Shown here piece after piece: positions 27,991 to 37,855 of a stretch of DNA of 64,000 nucleotides. The translations under genes were made by a program, and so were the position numbers. Within the stretch, counting starts at the first letter, position 1. Every line of letters begins with the position of its first letter. The stretch lies in assembly GCA_000169115.1 (NCBI GenBank), contig AAVV01000012.1, forward strand, positions 1 through 64,000, read 5' to 3'. The DNA comes from a marine gamma proteobacterium HTCC2080. GTDB taxonomy: Bacteria; Pseudomonadota; Gammaproteobacteria; Pseudomonadales; Halieaceae. The notes under the pieces are model-generated. The model was not told where the DNA came from and ran no database searches. It saw nothing but the letters and a program-made list of their open reading frames with translations.

Positions 27991-28330
27991 TAAAACGTAA
28001 TTAAAATCCCAACATCGTTCAATGCAATAATTAGCCACTGAAGAGCCCTCACACTGCTACTGCAGCGACACGCTATGAACCAATAAGTACTTCCATGCCT
28101 ACTTTTTGTGGCCATTATGCCAATATCGTAATTCAGGTCCTGCACTGCGGTTATCTGCACAGCGCAATATGGATCAAAAATTATATTGCACTGCTGTACA
28201 CTTTTCGAAAAATAGAAGAACCTCCTCTTTTTCCTGATTATGCTGTGGACGGCGTTAATACTTACGTTGATGTGAGTTCATATCACTAACCCATCAAAAC
28301 TCTGTATTTGAGATTAATGAGAAGATCGAA
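27991..28330. other. Non-coding gap
   Basis: Between the kinase fusion and the membrane spermidine-synthase-like gene. An open frame at 28095-28289 shows no family features. AT-rich; a promoter for the next gene is likely but not pinned. Confidence 0.35.
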
Positions 28331-30679
28331 GTGCATACTAGGTTAGATAATGAGAGCTTAGCTCTGTCGGCTATTATTTTAATCGCTTGGTGCTCGGGCT
28401 TCGCATCACTGATTTATCAAATCAACTGGCAGCGACAACTCACCACGGTTTTTGGATTAGCTCATTACGCAACAACACTCACCATCCTCGCATTCTTTGT
28501 GGGTTTTGCTTTGGGTGCGTATTTTATAAAACGCTATTCCCATCGGCTGCAAAAGATACTAGTGGTAATCGCCGGCCTCGAAGTCATTATCGGAACTTTT
28601 GGAGTCTTGTCTTTTGATGCTTTTGACTTGCTGAGAAATCTCAATGGAGCTGTGAGCCTAATTCTGGTTGACGCCAACACCGCATTATTGAGCACCCGCA
28701 TGGCGTTGTGCTTGTTTTTTTTGTTGGTCCCAACCGCCTGTATGGGCGCTACTTTGCCCTGCTTTTTTACCGCTTGCATCTATTCGTCTGAAAGCCGAGG
28801 CCAGCGTATTGGCTGGATTACAGGCGCCAATACCCTTGGCGCTCTTGCAGGTAGTGTATGTACCACTTGGATATTAATGGGGCTGCTTCATGGACAGACT
28901 CAAATGTTTATTGCTGCCGCACTCAACCTTTTTGGTGCTGCCATTGCAATGCTTTTGCACGCATCCAATGTGCCTTCTCCCATCGCGCTAAAAACAACTT
29001 CAGTTCATAGGGAGGCCAAGACGTCTGCCAAGCCCAATTCATTGAGCTATGCATTTATGCTTTCAGGAGCTGCTTCGCTTGGCCTTCAAATTTTGTGGAA
29101 CCGATTAGCCTACATAAGCTTGGAACACACTATCTTCACCTTCGCGTTAGTACTGTCGGTTTTTTTGACCGCCTATGCAGCTGGTGCCCTCTGCTCGGGT
29201 TTATGGCTCCGCAAAAATATTGCTAGACGCAGTACTGCCGCGTTGCTGCAACTCTCCGCAATGAGTTGCACTCTGATTGGTTTTCTATTGTTTGCTGAAG
29301 GACTCCAATCTGAGACGCTATCCCAAGTAATGCCCTATCAGCTTTCAGCACTAGTCGTTGTATGTATGTATACCTTTTTGCCCATGTTTTTCATCGGTTG
29401 GTCCACACCCATTGTTTTGGATTTGCTCAGCGGCAGTCAGAAAACGCTGGTATTGGACACCAGCCGAGCCATGATGATGAACAATGCCGGCTCAATCGTC
29501 GCGATCCTAATTGTTGGATTCATTTTGATACCGGCGTTCAATTTATACGCAGTGATACTGTTTTGCTCATTGTTGCTCACCGGCTCAGCAATACTTACCG
29601 CCGGTTTTCCTCGAGCTAAAATTCAAACACAAATTTATTATCCTCTAGCAGCCCTTGCTGTCACTGGGCTATTTTGGCTAGTACCAATTGATCCCTATGG
29701 GGTCAGGCACTTTAAGCTCTACGGGGAGTACCCTCGTTTGTCTGCAGAAGATGAATCTGGGTACTGGGCAGTGAGTAGAAAATCTTCGCCAAAGGGTGAA
29801 ATGCATTACCTTTATCTGAACGATATGTATGAGAATTATTTGCAAAATCCTGATTACGGAACCATTGAGGGCGACTTTTTACTGGCGGCAATGATCAAGC
29901 CCGAAATTCAATCCGCGTACTCCATTGGCTTAGGACTTGCACTCGAGCCATACGAATTACTAAGGTTCCCAGAACTAAAACAATTTACCACGGCAGAAAT
30001 CTCCCCAGCGTCACTTGATCTAGCGCAAAAAATTTGGAGCGAGTACGAGTCCACTCCTTTTGATGATCCGCGCTTTGAAGTCGTCATTGAAGATGGAAGA
30101 ATCTGGCTAGAGCACAAGACAAAAAGCTTCGACTTGATTTTCTCGGGGACCAATCGCTCCTTTTATCCGGGCAGCACAAACCTATTTTCCGTCGAATACC
30201 TACAGATGTTAAAAGGCAAGCTCAATCCGGGCGGTGTCGTTCAACAGTGGATACCCCGCTATCCAGACCATCAATCGGTAGTGCTAATCAAGACGTTTTT
30301 ATCGGTATTCCCTGATGGTTTGTTGGTGGCTTATCGCGATCCCAGTCGCAGGGTCGCTTACTATTACATGCTTGGGTTTGGTGATGGCACGCCATTTGAC
30401 TTGACCACACAAATTGAAAACGCGTTTCGTCGAGCTCCTGAAATTTTCAGTACAGCCGCTATCTCAACACCTGAAGAATTTTTGGCAACATTAAAAATTC
30501 CAAGAAGAGCGATTCTTGCAGAGCTCGATACGCCCTTAGTCTACGACGATTTACCCGTTGTAGAGTATGATCGCTCAGCCAAAAAGTTAGGCGTGTGGGT
30601 CGATATGAATAAATTTACACAGGACTATAGCCCAAGCACGCTTAAGCAATATTTGCAGCCTATGCCTCAACCAGAGTAA
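28331..30679 (+). CDS. Membrane protein with spermidine-synthase-like domain
   Basis: 782 residues. The first about 430 have many hydrophobic helices, resembling the MFS-like membrane part fused to spermidine synthase domains in many bacteria. The soluble C-terminus has the methyltransferase-like fold: IGLGLALEPYELLRFPEL, EISPASLDLA, DPRFEVVIEDGRIWL and LNPGGVVQQWIP. The usual GGGDGG loop is GLGLALE and the aspartate-bearing segment after FDLI is SGTNRSF, so aminopropyl transfer is doubtful. Its role is unknown. Start is GTG at 28331 with GAGAAG upstream; the first membrane helix begins about residue 13. Confidence 0.8.
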   Translation: MHTRLDNESLALSAIILIAWCSGFASLIYQINWQRQLTTVFGLAHYATTLTILAFFVGFALGAYFIKRYSHRLQKILVVIAGLEVIIGTFGVLSFDAFDLLRNLNGAVSLILVDANTALLSTRMALCLFFLLVPTACMGATLPCFFTACIYSSESRGQRIGWITGANTLGALAGSVCTTWILMGLLHGQTQMFIAAALNLFGAAIAMLLHASNVPSPIALKTTSVHREAKTSAKPNSLSYAFMLSGAASLGLQILWNRLAYISLEHTIFTFALVLSVFLTAYAAGALCSGLWLRKNIARRSTAALLQLSAMSCTLIGFLLFAEGLQSETLSQVMPYQLSALVVVCMYTFLPMFFIGWSTPIVLDLLSGSQKTLVLDTSRAMMMNNAGSIVAILIVGFILIPAFNLYAVILFCSLLLTGSAILTAGFPRAKIQTQIYYPLAALAVTGLFWLVPIDPYGVRHFKLYGEYPRLSAEDESGYWAVSRKSSPKGEMHYLYLNDMYENYLQNPDYGTIEGDFLLAAMIKPEIQSAYSIGLGLALEPYELLRFPELKQFTTAEISPASLDLAQKIWSEYESTPFDDPRFEVVIEDGRIWLEHKTKSFDLIFSGTNRSFYPGSTNLFSVEYLQMLKGKLNPGGVVQQWIPRYPDHQSVVLIKTFLSVFPDGLLVAYRDPSRRVAYYYMLGFGDGTPFDLTTQIENAFRRAPEIFSTAAISTPEEFLATLKIPRRAILAELDTPLVYDDLPVVEYDRSAKKLGVWVDMNKFTQDYSPSTLKQYLQPMPQPE

Positions 30680-30791
30680 TACTCGCTCCTACGACAGCCT
30701 GCCAGGTCTAGTTTTATCCATCATCAAAAATCTGTGTAGGCATGCGGTGATTTTTCTTATACTTGAATTCTTTCAACGCCAAAGTACAGCC

Positions 30792-31871
30792 ATGACTGCT
30801 CGTCCTCTCAATATTTTTTTGGGCCGTAAAGCGGCGCAGCTCATAACAAACCAGGGCTGGTCGGGGCGCGATGTTTCACTTCTCTTAGGCGCCTCAGGAG
30901 GGCCCAAGTGGCTTATTCTTAGTCAGCTCGACCGGCTGCTCTTTGGGCGCTTTCTGATGGAAGATCGGGCTGACGCGCTAGTCGCTGTGGGGTCTTCGAT
31001 TGGCTCTTGGCGTCATGCCTGTCTGTCCCAGAATGATCCCGTCGCGGCTGTAGCACGGCTAGAAGATATTTACGTTAACTGGCAGTACAGCAAGCGCCTT
31101 GATATTCAGGAAATTAGTTCCGCCAGTATTGCCATGCTAGACCACGTACTTGGCGATACCGGGGCCAGCGCCCTCATAAATCATCCGCGACTGCACAGTT
31201 ATATTGTTACTGCACGGGGGCGTGGCCTAAATTCTTCTCGATATCGAGCTGCCTTGGCTCTGGGTATGGGCACGGCCGCGATCACCAACACCGCCCACCG
31301 CGCGCTTCTAGCTTCACAATTTCAGCGGATCTTATTTACCAGCGCAGCGGCCCCTCCACTGCCTTATACAGATTTCAATACGAGCCAAATCAGTCTGCGT
31401 GACGAAACCGTCACAACTGCGCTCCATGCCAGCGGCTCTATTCCTTTTTTACTGGCAGGTGAACGTAATGTTTCAAGAGCACCCAAGGGTCATTATTGGG
31501 ACGGGGGCATTATTGACTATCACTTTGATCTCAAACCCTTTGCCGAACAGCGACTGATTTTTTACCCTCATTTTCGTGGCGATCTGACTCAGGGTTGGTT
31601 TGACAAGTTTTTACCCTGGCGCCGACATCGTCCTCCCTTAGCCGAAAACCTGGTCTTGGTTTGTCCAAGCCAAGACTTCATTGACTCACTACCCCATGGA
31701 AAAATACCTGATCGCAGTGATTTTTCCCGCATGTCTACACCCGAACGGGTCACTTACTGGCGCACTTGCATGGAACGGAGTCGAGAGCTTGCAGAGGACT
31801 TCCAAAGCCAACTCAACAACCCAGACCCTCTTTCAGGTACTCATGTTTTAAGAAACGCGTACCGGCGCTAG
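30792..31871 (+). CDS. Patatin-like phospholipase family protein
   Basis: About 359 residues. The oxyanion-type loop GASGGPKW and the nucleophile elbow VGSSIGSW (GxSxG, serine the likely nucleophile) are in the N-terminal third, and DGGIIDYHFD supplies the aspartate of the Ser-Asp dyad. It is predicted to cleave acyl esters of lipids. No signal peptide is clear, so it is probably cytosolic or membrane-associated. ATG at 30792 is chosen; an in-frame GTG at 30747 would give a 15-residue longer start. Confidence 0.8.
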   Translation: MTARPLNIFLGRKAAQLITNQGWSGRDVSLLLGASGGPKWLILSQLDRLLFGRFLMEDRADALVAVGSSIGSWRHACLSQNDPVAAVARLEDIYVNWQYSKRLDIQEISSASIAMLDHVLGDTGASALINHPRLHSYIVTARGRGLNSSRYRAALALGMGTAAITNTAHRALLASQFQRILFTSAAAPPLPYTDFNTSQISLRDETVTTALHASGSIPFLLAGERNVSRAPKGHYWDGGIIDYHFDLKPFAEQRLIFYPHFRGDLTQGWFDKFLPWRRHRPPLAENLVLVCPSQDFIDSLPHGKIPDRSDFSRMSTPERVTYWRTCMERSRELAEDFQSQLNNPDPLSGTHVLRNAYRR

Positions 31872-32214
31872 CCTAGAGGCCTGCTGTATCCAGTACTTCA
31901 TTCGGTAAACCCAAGAAACAGCGTAGAAATATATAAAACCTTTGATCAGTTGAGGGCTAGCACTTCTCCACAAAAATTTGCCGCACCCGCACTGCCAACA
32001 TCTTCTTCGAGTCTATCTTTACCCTAAAGCCATAAGAGGCTAAAAGCCCTACCCAACCCTCCGGCTTTCACCGCGGCTCTGATTGAATCGGCCGTGCAGT
32101 GGCTTTAAGTCAGCTTCACACAGTTGACTAAGAGGGAGTGAACACGCAAGGTGACCAGCCTAAACAAACAGACCGCAAAGCAATCAACTTAGGCCCGCAA
32201 AGAGCGTTATAACT
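31872..32214. other. Non-coding gap
   Basis: Between the patatin and the glycosyltransferase gene. No gene, terminator or repeat recognised. Confidence 0.35.
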
Positions 32215-32997
32215 ATGCCAAGACGCAAAATCTCCTGCTTCCTTATCGTTTGCAACGAAGCTGATCGATTAGAGGCCAGCCTGCGGCCTTTAGCTGGCTG
32301 GGTTGATCAGTTAATCGTTTTAGATTCAGGCAGCACCGATGGCTCAGTTGAGATCGCACAAAGATACTCAGACGACGTTTATCAAACCGATTGGCCCGGT
32401 TTTGGGCCTCAACGAAATCGCGCTCTAGCGTATTGCAAACACGATTGGGTCATGACCATTGATGCCGACGAGGTAATGACGGAGGAACTCAAGGCAGAGA
32501 TCGATACGGTACTATCAAAACCAAATCTTACGGCAAATTTTATCCGATTGCCTTGGCACACCTTCTTATTTGGAAAGCCCCTAAAATACGGCCGCTACTC
32601 AACACCCCAGGGTAAATTATTTCTAAAGACAGGCGCCAAATTTAAGGACCGGCAAGTTCACGAAACTTTAATAATGCCCAAGCGTCAGACGATTACTCTG
32701 AAAAGCCCCCTACTGCATTACTCCTGGCGAGATTATCAGCACGTATCAGAAAAACATCTGAGATACGGTGTTTTGGGTGCTCAGGATAAAGCCAAAAACA
32801 ATAAAAAAGCCTCTATCGTGTACGCGTTTTTTAGGTCGATCACCGACTTCTTACAGCAGTACATACTGCGATTAGGCTTTCTAGACGGCCAAAGAGGTTT
32901 GCTTATGGCGGTAATTCTTAGTCAATATGCTTTTCACAAATACGCGGCCCTTTGGACTATGACGGATGACATTAGCAAACAGTCTGGGAATCACTAA
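32215..32997 (+). CDS. Glycosyltransferase family 2 (WaaE-like)
   Basis: 260 residues. The N-terminal GT-A fold shows SCFLIVCNEADRLEASL, VLDSGSTDGS, GPQRNRAL and TIDADEVMTEEL, the DxD-type metal site. The following PWHTFLFGKPLKYG, KFKDRQVHE and LLHYSWRDY resemble the WaaE/KdtX group that adds sugars to the lipopolysaccharide inner core. It would act at the cytoplasmic face of the inner membrane. Followed by a galactofuranosyltransferase gene and a mutase, which suggests a surface-polysaccharide role. Confidence 0.85.
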   Translation: MPRRKISCFLIVCNEADRLEASLRPLAGWVDQLIVLDSGSTDGSVEIAQRYSDDVYQTDWPGFGPQRNRALAYCKHDWVMTIDADEVMTEELKAEIDTVLSKPNLTANFIRLPWHTFLFGKPLKYGRYSTPQGKLFLKTGAKFKDRQVHETLIMPKRQTITLKSPLLHYSWRDYQHVSEKHLRYGVLGAQDKAKNNKKASIVYAFFRSITDFLQQYILRLGFLDGQRGLLMAVILSQYAFHKYAALWTMTDDISKQSGNH

Positions 32998-33063
32998 CAG
33001 AAGGCCCGCTAAAGCTTTCGCCGAACTCCGCTGCCGCATTAAATTTCACAACAAGAAAATGAT

Positions 33064-34110
33064 ATGACCGAAGATAAAGTTTTCATCTCGAGAAATTACA
33101 AGGCGCGCTTTTCTGCAGCAGGCAAAGCTAAGATCGATTGTGAAGATGCGCTGGAAAAAAATGGATTTAAAAATATTGGGCTGCCCAGAGCAACCTATAC
33201 CTCTACCCTACCCAATTTTTTCTGGACGTTGTTCGGTACCATCCTTGGGTTACTAAGGCTCAAGCGTCATAGTATCTTGGTGGTGCAATATCCAACCAAA
33301 AAATACTACGACTTCATTGTTCAGATTGCCAAGCTCAAACACTGCAAAGTGATCACCATTATTCATGACTTGCGGTCCCACCGAAAACAAAAAATGCACG
33401 TCGACAAAGAGATGGCCTCTTTAAACAAAAATGATGTGGTCATTGCGCACAACTCATTCATGACAGCCTGGTTACAGGATCATGGCCTAACATCAAAAGC
33501 CGTCAACCTTAATATTTTTGATTATCTGTGCGAGTTAAAAGCTTCAAGCACCCCAACACCACCTAGGGACAAATTCAGGCTTGTATTTGCAGGCGTCTTG
33601 GAAAAAAGAAAAAATGGCTTTCTTTACTCACTGGATGCGCTTAATGCCAAAAGCTTTACCTGCAACCTATATGGCATCGGATTTAATGACTCAGAGTTAC
33701 CCCAAGACAGCATAGTGACTTACCAAGGGGTGTTTCCCGCCGACGAAATTGTTGATCGCGTTGAGGGGGAGTTTGGCATCGTATGGGATGGCACCTCACT
33801 TGATGAGTGCAAAGGCAGCTTTGGTGAGTACCTTAAAATCAATAACCCGCATAAAACCTCGATGTACCTCAGAGCGGGTTTGCCGATTATTATCTGGGAC
33901 CAAGCGGCGATAGCGACATTTGTACAAGATAAAAATGTTGGCATTGCCGTTGCTTCACTCGCTCAGGTTGATGAAGCGCTGCAAAGCGTCAGTGACGATG
34001 ATTATCGAGAGATGAAGAGAAATGCAGAGTCAGTTTCACAGCAGCTCGGTGAGGGCGCCTTTCTAACGGCAGCAGTAGAGGAAGCAATGTCACAGTTAGC
34101 CAGTGATTAG
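33064..34110 (+). CDS. Galactofuranosyltransferase (WbbI-like)
   Basis: 348 residues with strong resemblance to E. coli WbbI, a beta-1,6-galactofuranosyltransferase, especially the stretch GIVWDGTSLDECKG followed by FGEYLKINNPHKTSMYLRAGLP and IIWDQAAIA. It uses UDP-galactofuranose to build surface glycans. This fits the convergent UDP-galactopyranose mutase gene, which makes the donor. No membrane helix is required. It lies 66 bases after the GT2 gene, likely in one transcript. The acceptor is unknown. Confidence 0.85.
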   Translation: MTEDKVFISRNYKARFSAAGKAKIDCEDALEKNGFKNIGLPRATYTSTLPNFFWTLFGTILGLLRLKRHSILVVQYPTKKYYDFIVQIAKLKHCKVITIIHDLRSHRKQKMHVDKEMASLNKNDVVIAHNSFMTAWLQDHGLTSKAVNLNIFDYLCELKASSTPTPPRDKFRLVFAGVLEKRKNGFLYSLDALNAKSFTCNLYGIGFNDSELPQDSIVTYQGVFPADEIVDRVEGEFGIVWDGTSLDECKGSFGEYLKINNPHKTSMYLRAGLPIIIWDQAAIATFVQDKNVGIAVASLAQVDEALQSVSDDDYREMKRNAESVSQQLGEGAFLTAAVEEAMSQLASD

Positions 34111-34138
34111 CCATCACAGTTTTAAACCATTCAGGCCC

Positions 34139-35266
34139 TTAATCCTGCGTTAGCTCTTTCTGACAGAGGGACAGCGCTGCCTCGATCGTGTCATCCATGT
34201 CGTAGTATTTGTAATCCGCCAGTCGCCCTCCAAATATAACTTTCTCCGCATACTCTGGAGCGTTTGCAAGGATCTTGTACTGCTTCACAAGTGCGTTATT
34301 TAACTCGTCGTTAATCGGATAGTATGGCTCATTATCTTTACTAAATTCGTGGGGATACTCTTTGGTGACAACAGTTTTTTCTTGCGTGCCAAACTCAAAA
34401 TGTTTGTGCTCCAAAATGCGCGTGTAAGGCACATCTTTATCGGTGTAGTTAATAACCGCGTTGCCTTGATAATTCTCTTGATCGAGAACTTGTGTTTCAA
34501 AATGCAAACTTCGGTATTCCAGTTCACCTAAGGCACAACCGAAAAACTCGTCGATCTTTCCTGTGTAAAGCACCTTCTTGCCAAGTCCATTCCAATGCTG
34601 CTGATCATCGAAGTAGTTAATGTCAGTTCTTGTCTCAACGCCTTCAAGCAGCGCATTAGTTAAGGTGTTGTAGCCTCCAATCGGAATGCCTTGGTACAGG
34701 TCATTAAAGTAATTGTTATCAAAGGTAAATCGGAAGGGTAGCCGTTGAATGATAAATGCAGGAATCTGGGTGGCCGGCCGGCCCCACTGTTTTTCTGTAT
34801 AACCTTTTATCAGAGTCTCATATAAGGCTCGGCCACCTAAAAATAGGGCCTGCTCTTCAAGGTTACTGGGGTCCATATCCTTAAACTCAGCGCGCTCTTC
34901 CTCAATCTTGGCTTTTGCTTGTTCAGGCGTGGTTACCCCCCAAAGCTGGTAAAACGTGTTCATGTTGAAGGGTAAGTTAAAGAGCTTGCCGCGAAAATTG
35001 GCTACCGGTGAATTAACGTAACCATTGAAAGAAACGTATCGATTAACATAGTCCCACACCTCTTGATTGCTCGTATGAAATATATGGGCCCCATATTTAT
35101 GGACATTTATGCCTTCAATGTTTTCGCAATAAATATTGCCCCCGACGTGATTTCGCTTGTCGATAACCAGCACATTCTTGCCTGCGTCGGTTGCTTCCCG
35201 CGCGAAAACAGAGCCAAAAAGACCCGCGCCTACAATAATATAATCGTACTGACTCATTGAAGACAT
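34139..35266 (-). CDS. glf: UDP-galactopyranose mutase
   Basis: 375 residues, the standard size. The FAD motif GAGLFGSVFAREA is followed by NHVGGNIYCE, YGAHIFHTSN, PFNMNTFYQLWG and GRPATQIPAFIIQRLPFR; GGRLADYKYYDMDD near the end is also typical. It converts UDP-galactopyranose to UDP-galactofuranose, using reduced FAD. It supplies the donor for the neighbouring WbbI-like transferase, which converges on it. Two starts are possible, ATG at 35266 and ATG at 35257; the ribosome site does not settle it. Confidence 0.95.
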   Translation of the reverse strand: MSSMSQYDYIIVGAGLFGSVFAREATDAGKNVLVIDKRNHVGGNIYCENIEGINVHKYGAHIFHTSNQEVWDYVNRYVSFNGYVNSPVANFRGKLFNLPFNMNTFYQLWGVTTPEQAKAKIEEERAEFKDMDPSNLEEQALFLGGRALYETLIKGYTEKQWGRPATQIPAFIIQRLPFRFTFDNNYFNDLYQGIPIGGYNTLTNALLEGVETRTDINYFDDQQHWNGLGKKVLYTGKIDEFFGCALGELEYRSLHFETQVLDQENYQGNAVINYTDKDVPYTRILEHKHFEFGTQEKTVVTKEYPHEFSKDNEPYYPINDELNNALVKQYKILANAPEYAEKVIFGGRLADYKYYDMDDTIEAALSLCQKELTQD

Positions 35267-35498
35267 TGCCTTTTCACGTCTTGGGGGACCTCAACTATAC
35301 AGCAATATTTTTTCACCCAAAGACTGCAGCACAACGAAATAAGTGTCGAAAAATAGGCCAATTCAAGGCAGCTCATTTTTTTAAACAAAGCAATTTCAGC
35401 CAGAAGCCAGGCAATCACTTGTATTCCCAAGCGTCGCACTTAAAATTACCTTGGTCCCGCGTGCCGCATCGTCGGAACCACTGCAAACCCACTCACTT

Positions 35499-36524
35499 TT
35501 AACGTATGGCCAAATAAGCTTCTGCCAGACCGCAGCAGATATCTACCAACACAGGTGTGAGTTCTTCAGCTGTTTGAGTACCGGGTCGCGTGTGTACCCA
35601 ACCCAAATAAGTAAAACTGCGCGCCAACATAAATAACGGTAAGGCCGTGAGACCAGCCTCAGCTAACGGTCGCTCAGCCAAATACGCTGTTATCAGCGCG
35701 CTCTTTGCCAACAAATAATTTGCATCATCCTGAATAAAAAATAGAGCCGTCGCTATATCGAACAGATACCAGCCAAGGCCAGCATCATCGAAGTCGATGA
35801 CACGAATATCGTGGTCGTTGACCAGCAAATTTTCTGGCACGAAGTCGGCATGAATCATGCCGTAGTTTGATGGACCACAATCTATAAGCGATAAATCTGC
35901 CGCCAGGCTTTTACGGGCAGCCTTGATGAGAGAGCGTTGTGCGGTGGTGAGTACCTCCAACTCCCAAAATCGCCCCCACAAGGGCGTCTCTCCCACTAGG
36001 CCAGCGTGATCCCAAGCCTGCCGGACGAAACCGGCTGGTGGAACCCACTGACTGCTGTGCGCATGTAAATGCGCCATTTTTCTGCCTATAGTTGAATAAA
36101 TATGTTCAATTTGAGCGGCGTTTTCTCCCAGCCCATCCTCAACTGAGCCCAGCTGATCGCCAGCTATCCATTGCAGGACATCAATTTGACGAGGCTCCGG
36201 TATATTCTGATGTTCAACCACAGCGAAACGCTTGCCGTTAGCACAGGGTAAAACCTCAGGCACGTGAATACCGGCCTTTGCCAATGCATCGATCCATGTG
36301 AACTCAGAATTCAATGCAGCGTTGCTGTGATAACCACTGCGATGAACCCGCACAGCAAATAGTTCATCGTCTTCTGTCAGTAGGCGGTAAACCGCATTTT
36401 CTCGGTGCTTAATCAGGCTGAGACTTTTGCAACTCAGCCCCCAGTATGGCAAAGCCTGCAACGCGAGCTCCTGAAGCAGCGCCAACTGATCAGCCAAAGG
36501 ACGCGCAGAAAAATCGACACTCAC
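35499..36524 (-). CDS. APH-fold kinase (hydroxylysine-kinase-like)
   Basis: 341 residues of the aminoglycoside-phosphotransferase/choline-kinase fold. VYRLLTEDDELFAVRVHRSGYH holds the nucleotide lobe, GMIHADFVPENLLV is the catalytic loop (HxDxxxxN) and RVIDFDDAG carries the metal aspartate. It overlaps the upstream class III PLP enzyme by four bases (GTGA; the start is GTG). That enzyme is of the phospho-lyase type, so I infer this kinase phosphorylates the hydroxyl of an amino alcohol or hydroxy-amino acid, as human HYKK does for 5-hydroxylysine. The real substrate is unknown. Confidence 0.85.
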   Translation of the reverse strand: MSVDFSARPLADQLALLQELALQALPYWGLSCKSLSLIKHRENAVYRLLTEDDELFAVRVHRSGYHSNAALNSEFTWIDALAKAGIHVPEVLPCANGKRFAVVEHQNIPEPRQIDVLQWIAGDQLGSVEDGLGENAAQIEHIYSTIGRKMAHLHAHSSQWVPPAGFVRQAWDHAGLVGETPLWGRFWELEVLTTAQRSLIKAARKSLAADLSLIDCGPSNYGMIHADFVPENLLVNDHDIRVIDFDDAGLGWYLFDIATALFFIQDDANYLLAKSALITAYLAERPLAEAGLTALPLFMLARSFTYLGWVHTRPGTQTAEELTPVLVDICCGLAEAYLAIR

Positions 36525-37855
36525 AGGACACCGTCTTCGAGGGCCAGCTCTTTTAAAACAAGATCTAGTGTCTCCAGCAGCTGATCTGCATTTTCTTTTG
36601 AAAAAACGATAGGCGGTCGAATTTTTAAGACATTATCGAAGGGTCCGATCTTACTAATCAGCACGTGCTTAGCTTTCATTTTGTTGATCACCCTGGCGGC
36701 CAACTCGGGGGCCGGCGCTTTGGAAATCCGATCGCGAACCAACTCCACACCGATAAAAAGTCCGGGACCGCGCACATCACCAATAGCGTCATAATGCTGT
36801 TGCAAGTCACACAACCCTGCGCGCAAGTAATGGCCGACGTCCTCGGCGTTCTGCACCAATTTTTCCTCGTGAACAACCTCCAAAACCGCTTTTGCAACCG
36901 CGCAGGAGACCGGATTTCCCGCGAAAGTATTGAAGTACATAACATCCGCACGAAAGCTATTCACCAACTCAGGGCTTGCCACCACACCGGCAATCGGATG
37001 GCCGTTACCCATCGGCTTACCCAGCGTCACTATATCGGGCTGAACGCCGACAAACTCATAACCCCACATAGACCCTGTTCGTCCAAAGCCCGACTGAACT
37101 TCGTCAAATATCAACAGGCCGTTGTTGGCGCGCACCCTATCTGCCACACCACTGAGATAACCAGCGGGCACTGAAGGCACGGCCTCGTTGGCAAAAATCG
37201 GACACATGAGAACACCCGCAAAGCCAACGCCCTCCTCTTCGAATTCTGCAATGGCTTGATCGATCGCTCGCAAATACGCATCGCACAGTGCCCTACCGTG
37301 CAAATTATCCTGCGGCCGATAACCGTCAGGAAAAGGCACCGACTTAACGTTCTCTCCTCGCGGTTGACCGCCACCAAACAGTGTAGCGAGTGCATCGACA
37401 GCCGCAGTATTGCCGTGATAAGTCTCGTTGGTGCAAATAATCCCTTTGGCGCCCGTTGTGTGCCGCGCCATACGCATGGCGAGATCGTTCGCCTCACTCC
37501 CGGTGCAGGTGAACATCACCATAGATAAGGGATCTGCAAAGGTTTTCGTCAGGTTTTCACCGTATTCAAGAATAGTTTCGTGCAGGTAACGTGTATGAAT
37601 ATTTAATGTAGCCGCCTGTGTACTCAGCGCCTGCACAACACGCGGATGGCAGTGTCCCACATTGGCCACATTGTTATACACATCGAGATACTGCTGACCA
37701 TCAGCATCATAGAGATGCACGCCCTCCCCTCTCACAAGGTGAAGCGGTTGTTCATAAAACAGGGGCGCATTTTTACCCAACAGCTTTTCTCTTCGAATCA
37801 ACAATCCAGCATCACTGTCGGCAGGATTACCATACGGAAAATCGGTATCACTCAT
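36521..37855 (-). CDS. Class III PLP enzyme of AGXT2L / phospho-lyase type
   Basis: 444 residues. It is close to human ETNPPL and PHYKPL, not just to ordinary aminotransferases. NVGHCHPRVVQAL is followed by TRYLHETILEYGENL, CTGSEANDLAMR, FDEVQSGFGRTG, TLGKPMGNGHPIAG (the PLP lysine), FNTFAGNPVSCAVAKAVL, GDVRGPGLFIGVELV and NVLKIRPPIVF. Human relatives remove phosphate and ammonia from phosphoethanolamine or 5-phosphohydroxylysine. In this operon it follows the SDR with a four-base overlap and overlaps the kinase, fitting a phosphorylate-then-eliminate route. Transaminase activity remains the alternative. Confidence 0.9.
   Translation of the reverse strand: MSDTDFPYGNPADSDAGLLIRREKLLGKNAPLFYEQPLHLVRGEGVHLYDADGQQYLDVYNNVANVGHCHPRVVQALSTQAATLNIHTRYLHETILEYGENLTKTFADPLSMVMFTCTGSEANDLAMRMARHTTGAKGIICTNETYHGNTAAVDALATLFGGGQPRGENVKSVPFPDGYRPQDNLHGRALCDAYLRAIDQAIAEFEEEGVGFAGVLMCPIFANEAVPSVPAGYLSGVADRVRANNGLLIFDEVQSGFGRTGSMWGYEFVGVQPDIVTLGKPMGNGHPIAGVVASPELVNSFRADVMYFNTFAGNPVSCAVAKAVLEVVHEEKLVQNAEDVGHYLRAGLCDLQQHYDAIGDVRGPGLFIGVELVRDRISKAPAPELAARVINKMKAKHVLISKIGPFDNVLKIRPPIVFSKENADQLLETLDLVLKELALEDGVL

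Noticed and set aside
28095-28289. 64-codon plus frame before the spermidine-synthase-like gene
   Set aside because: No motif and an unlikely amino-acid composition.
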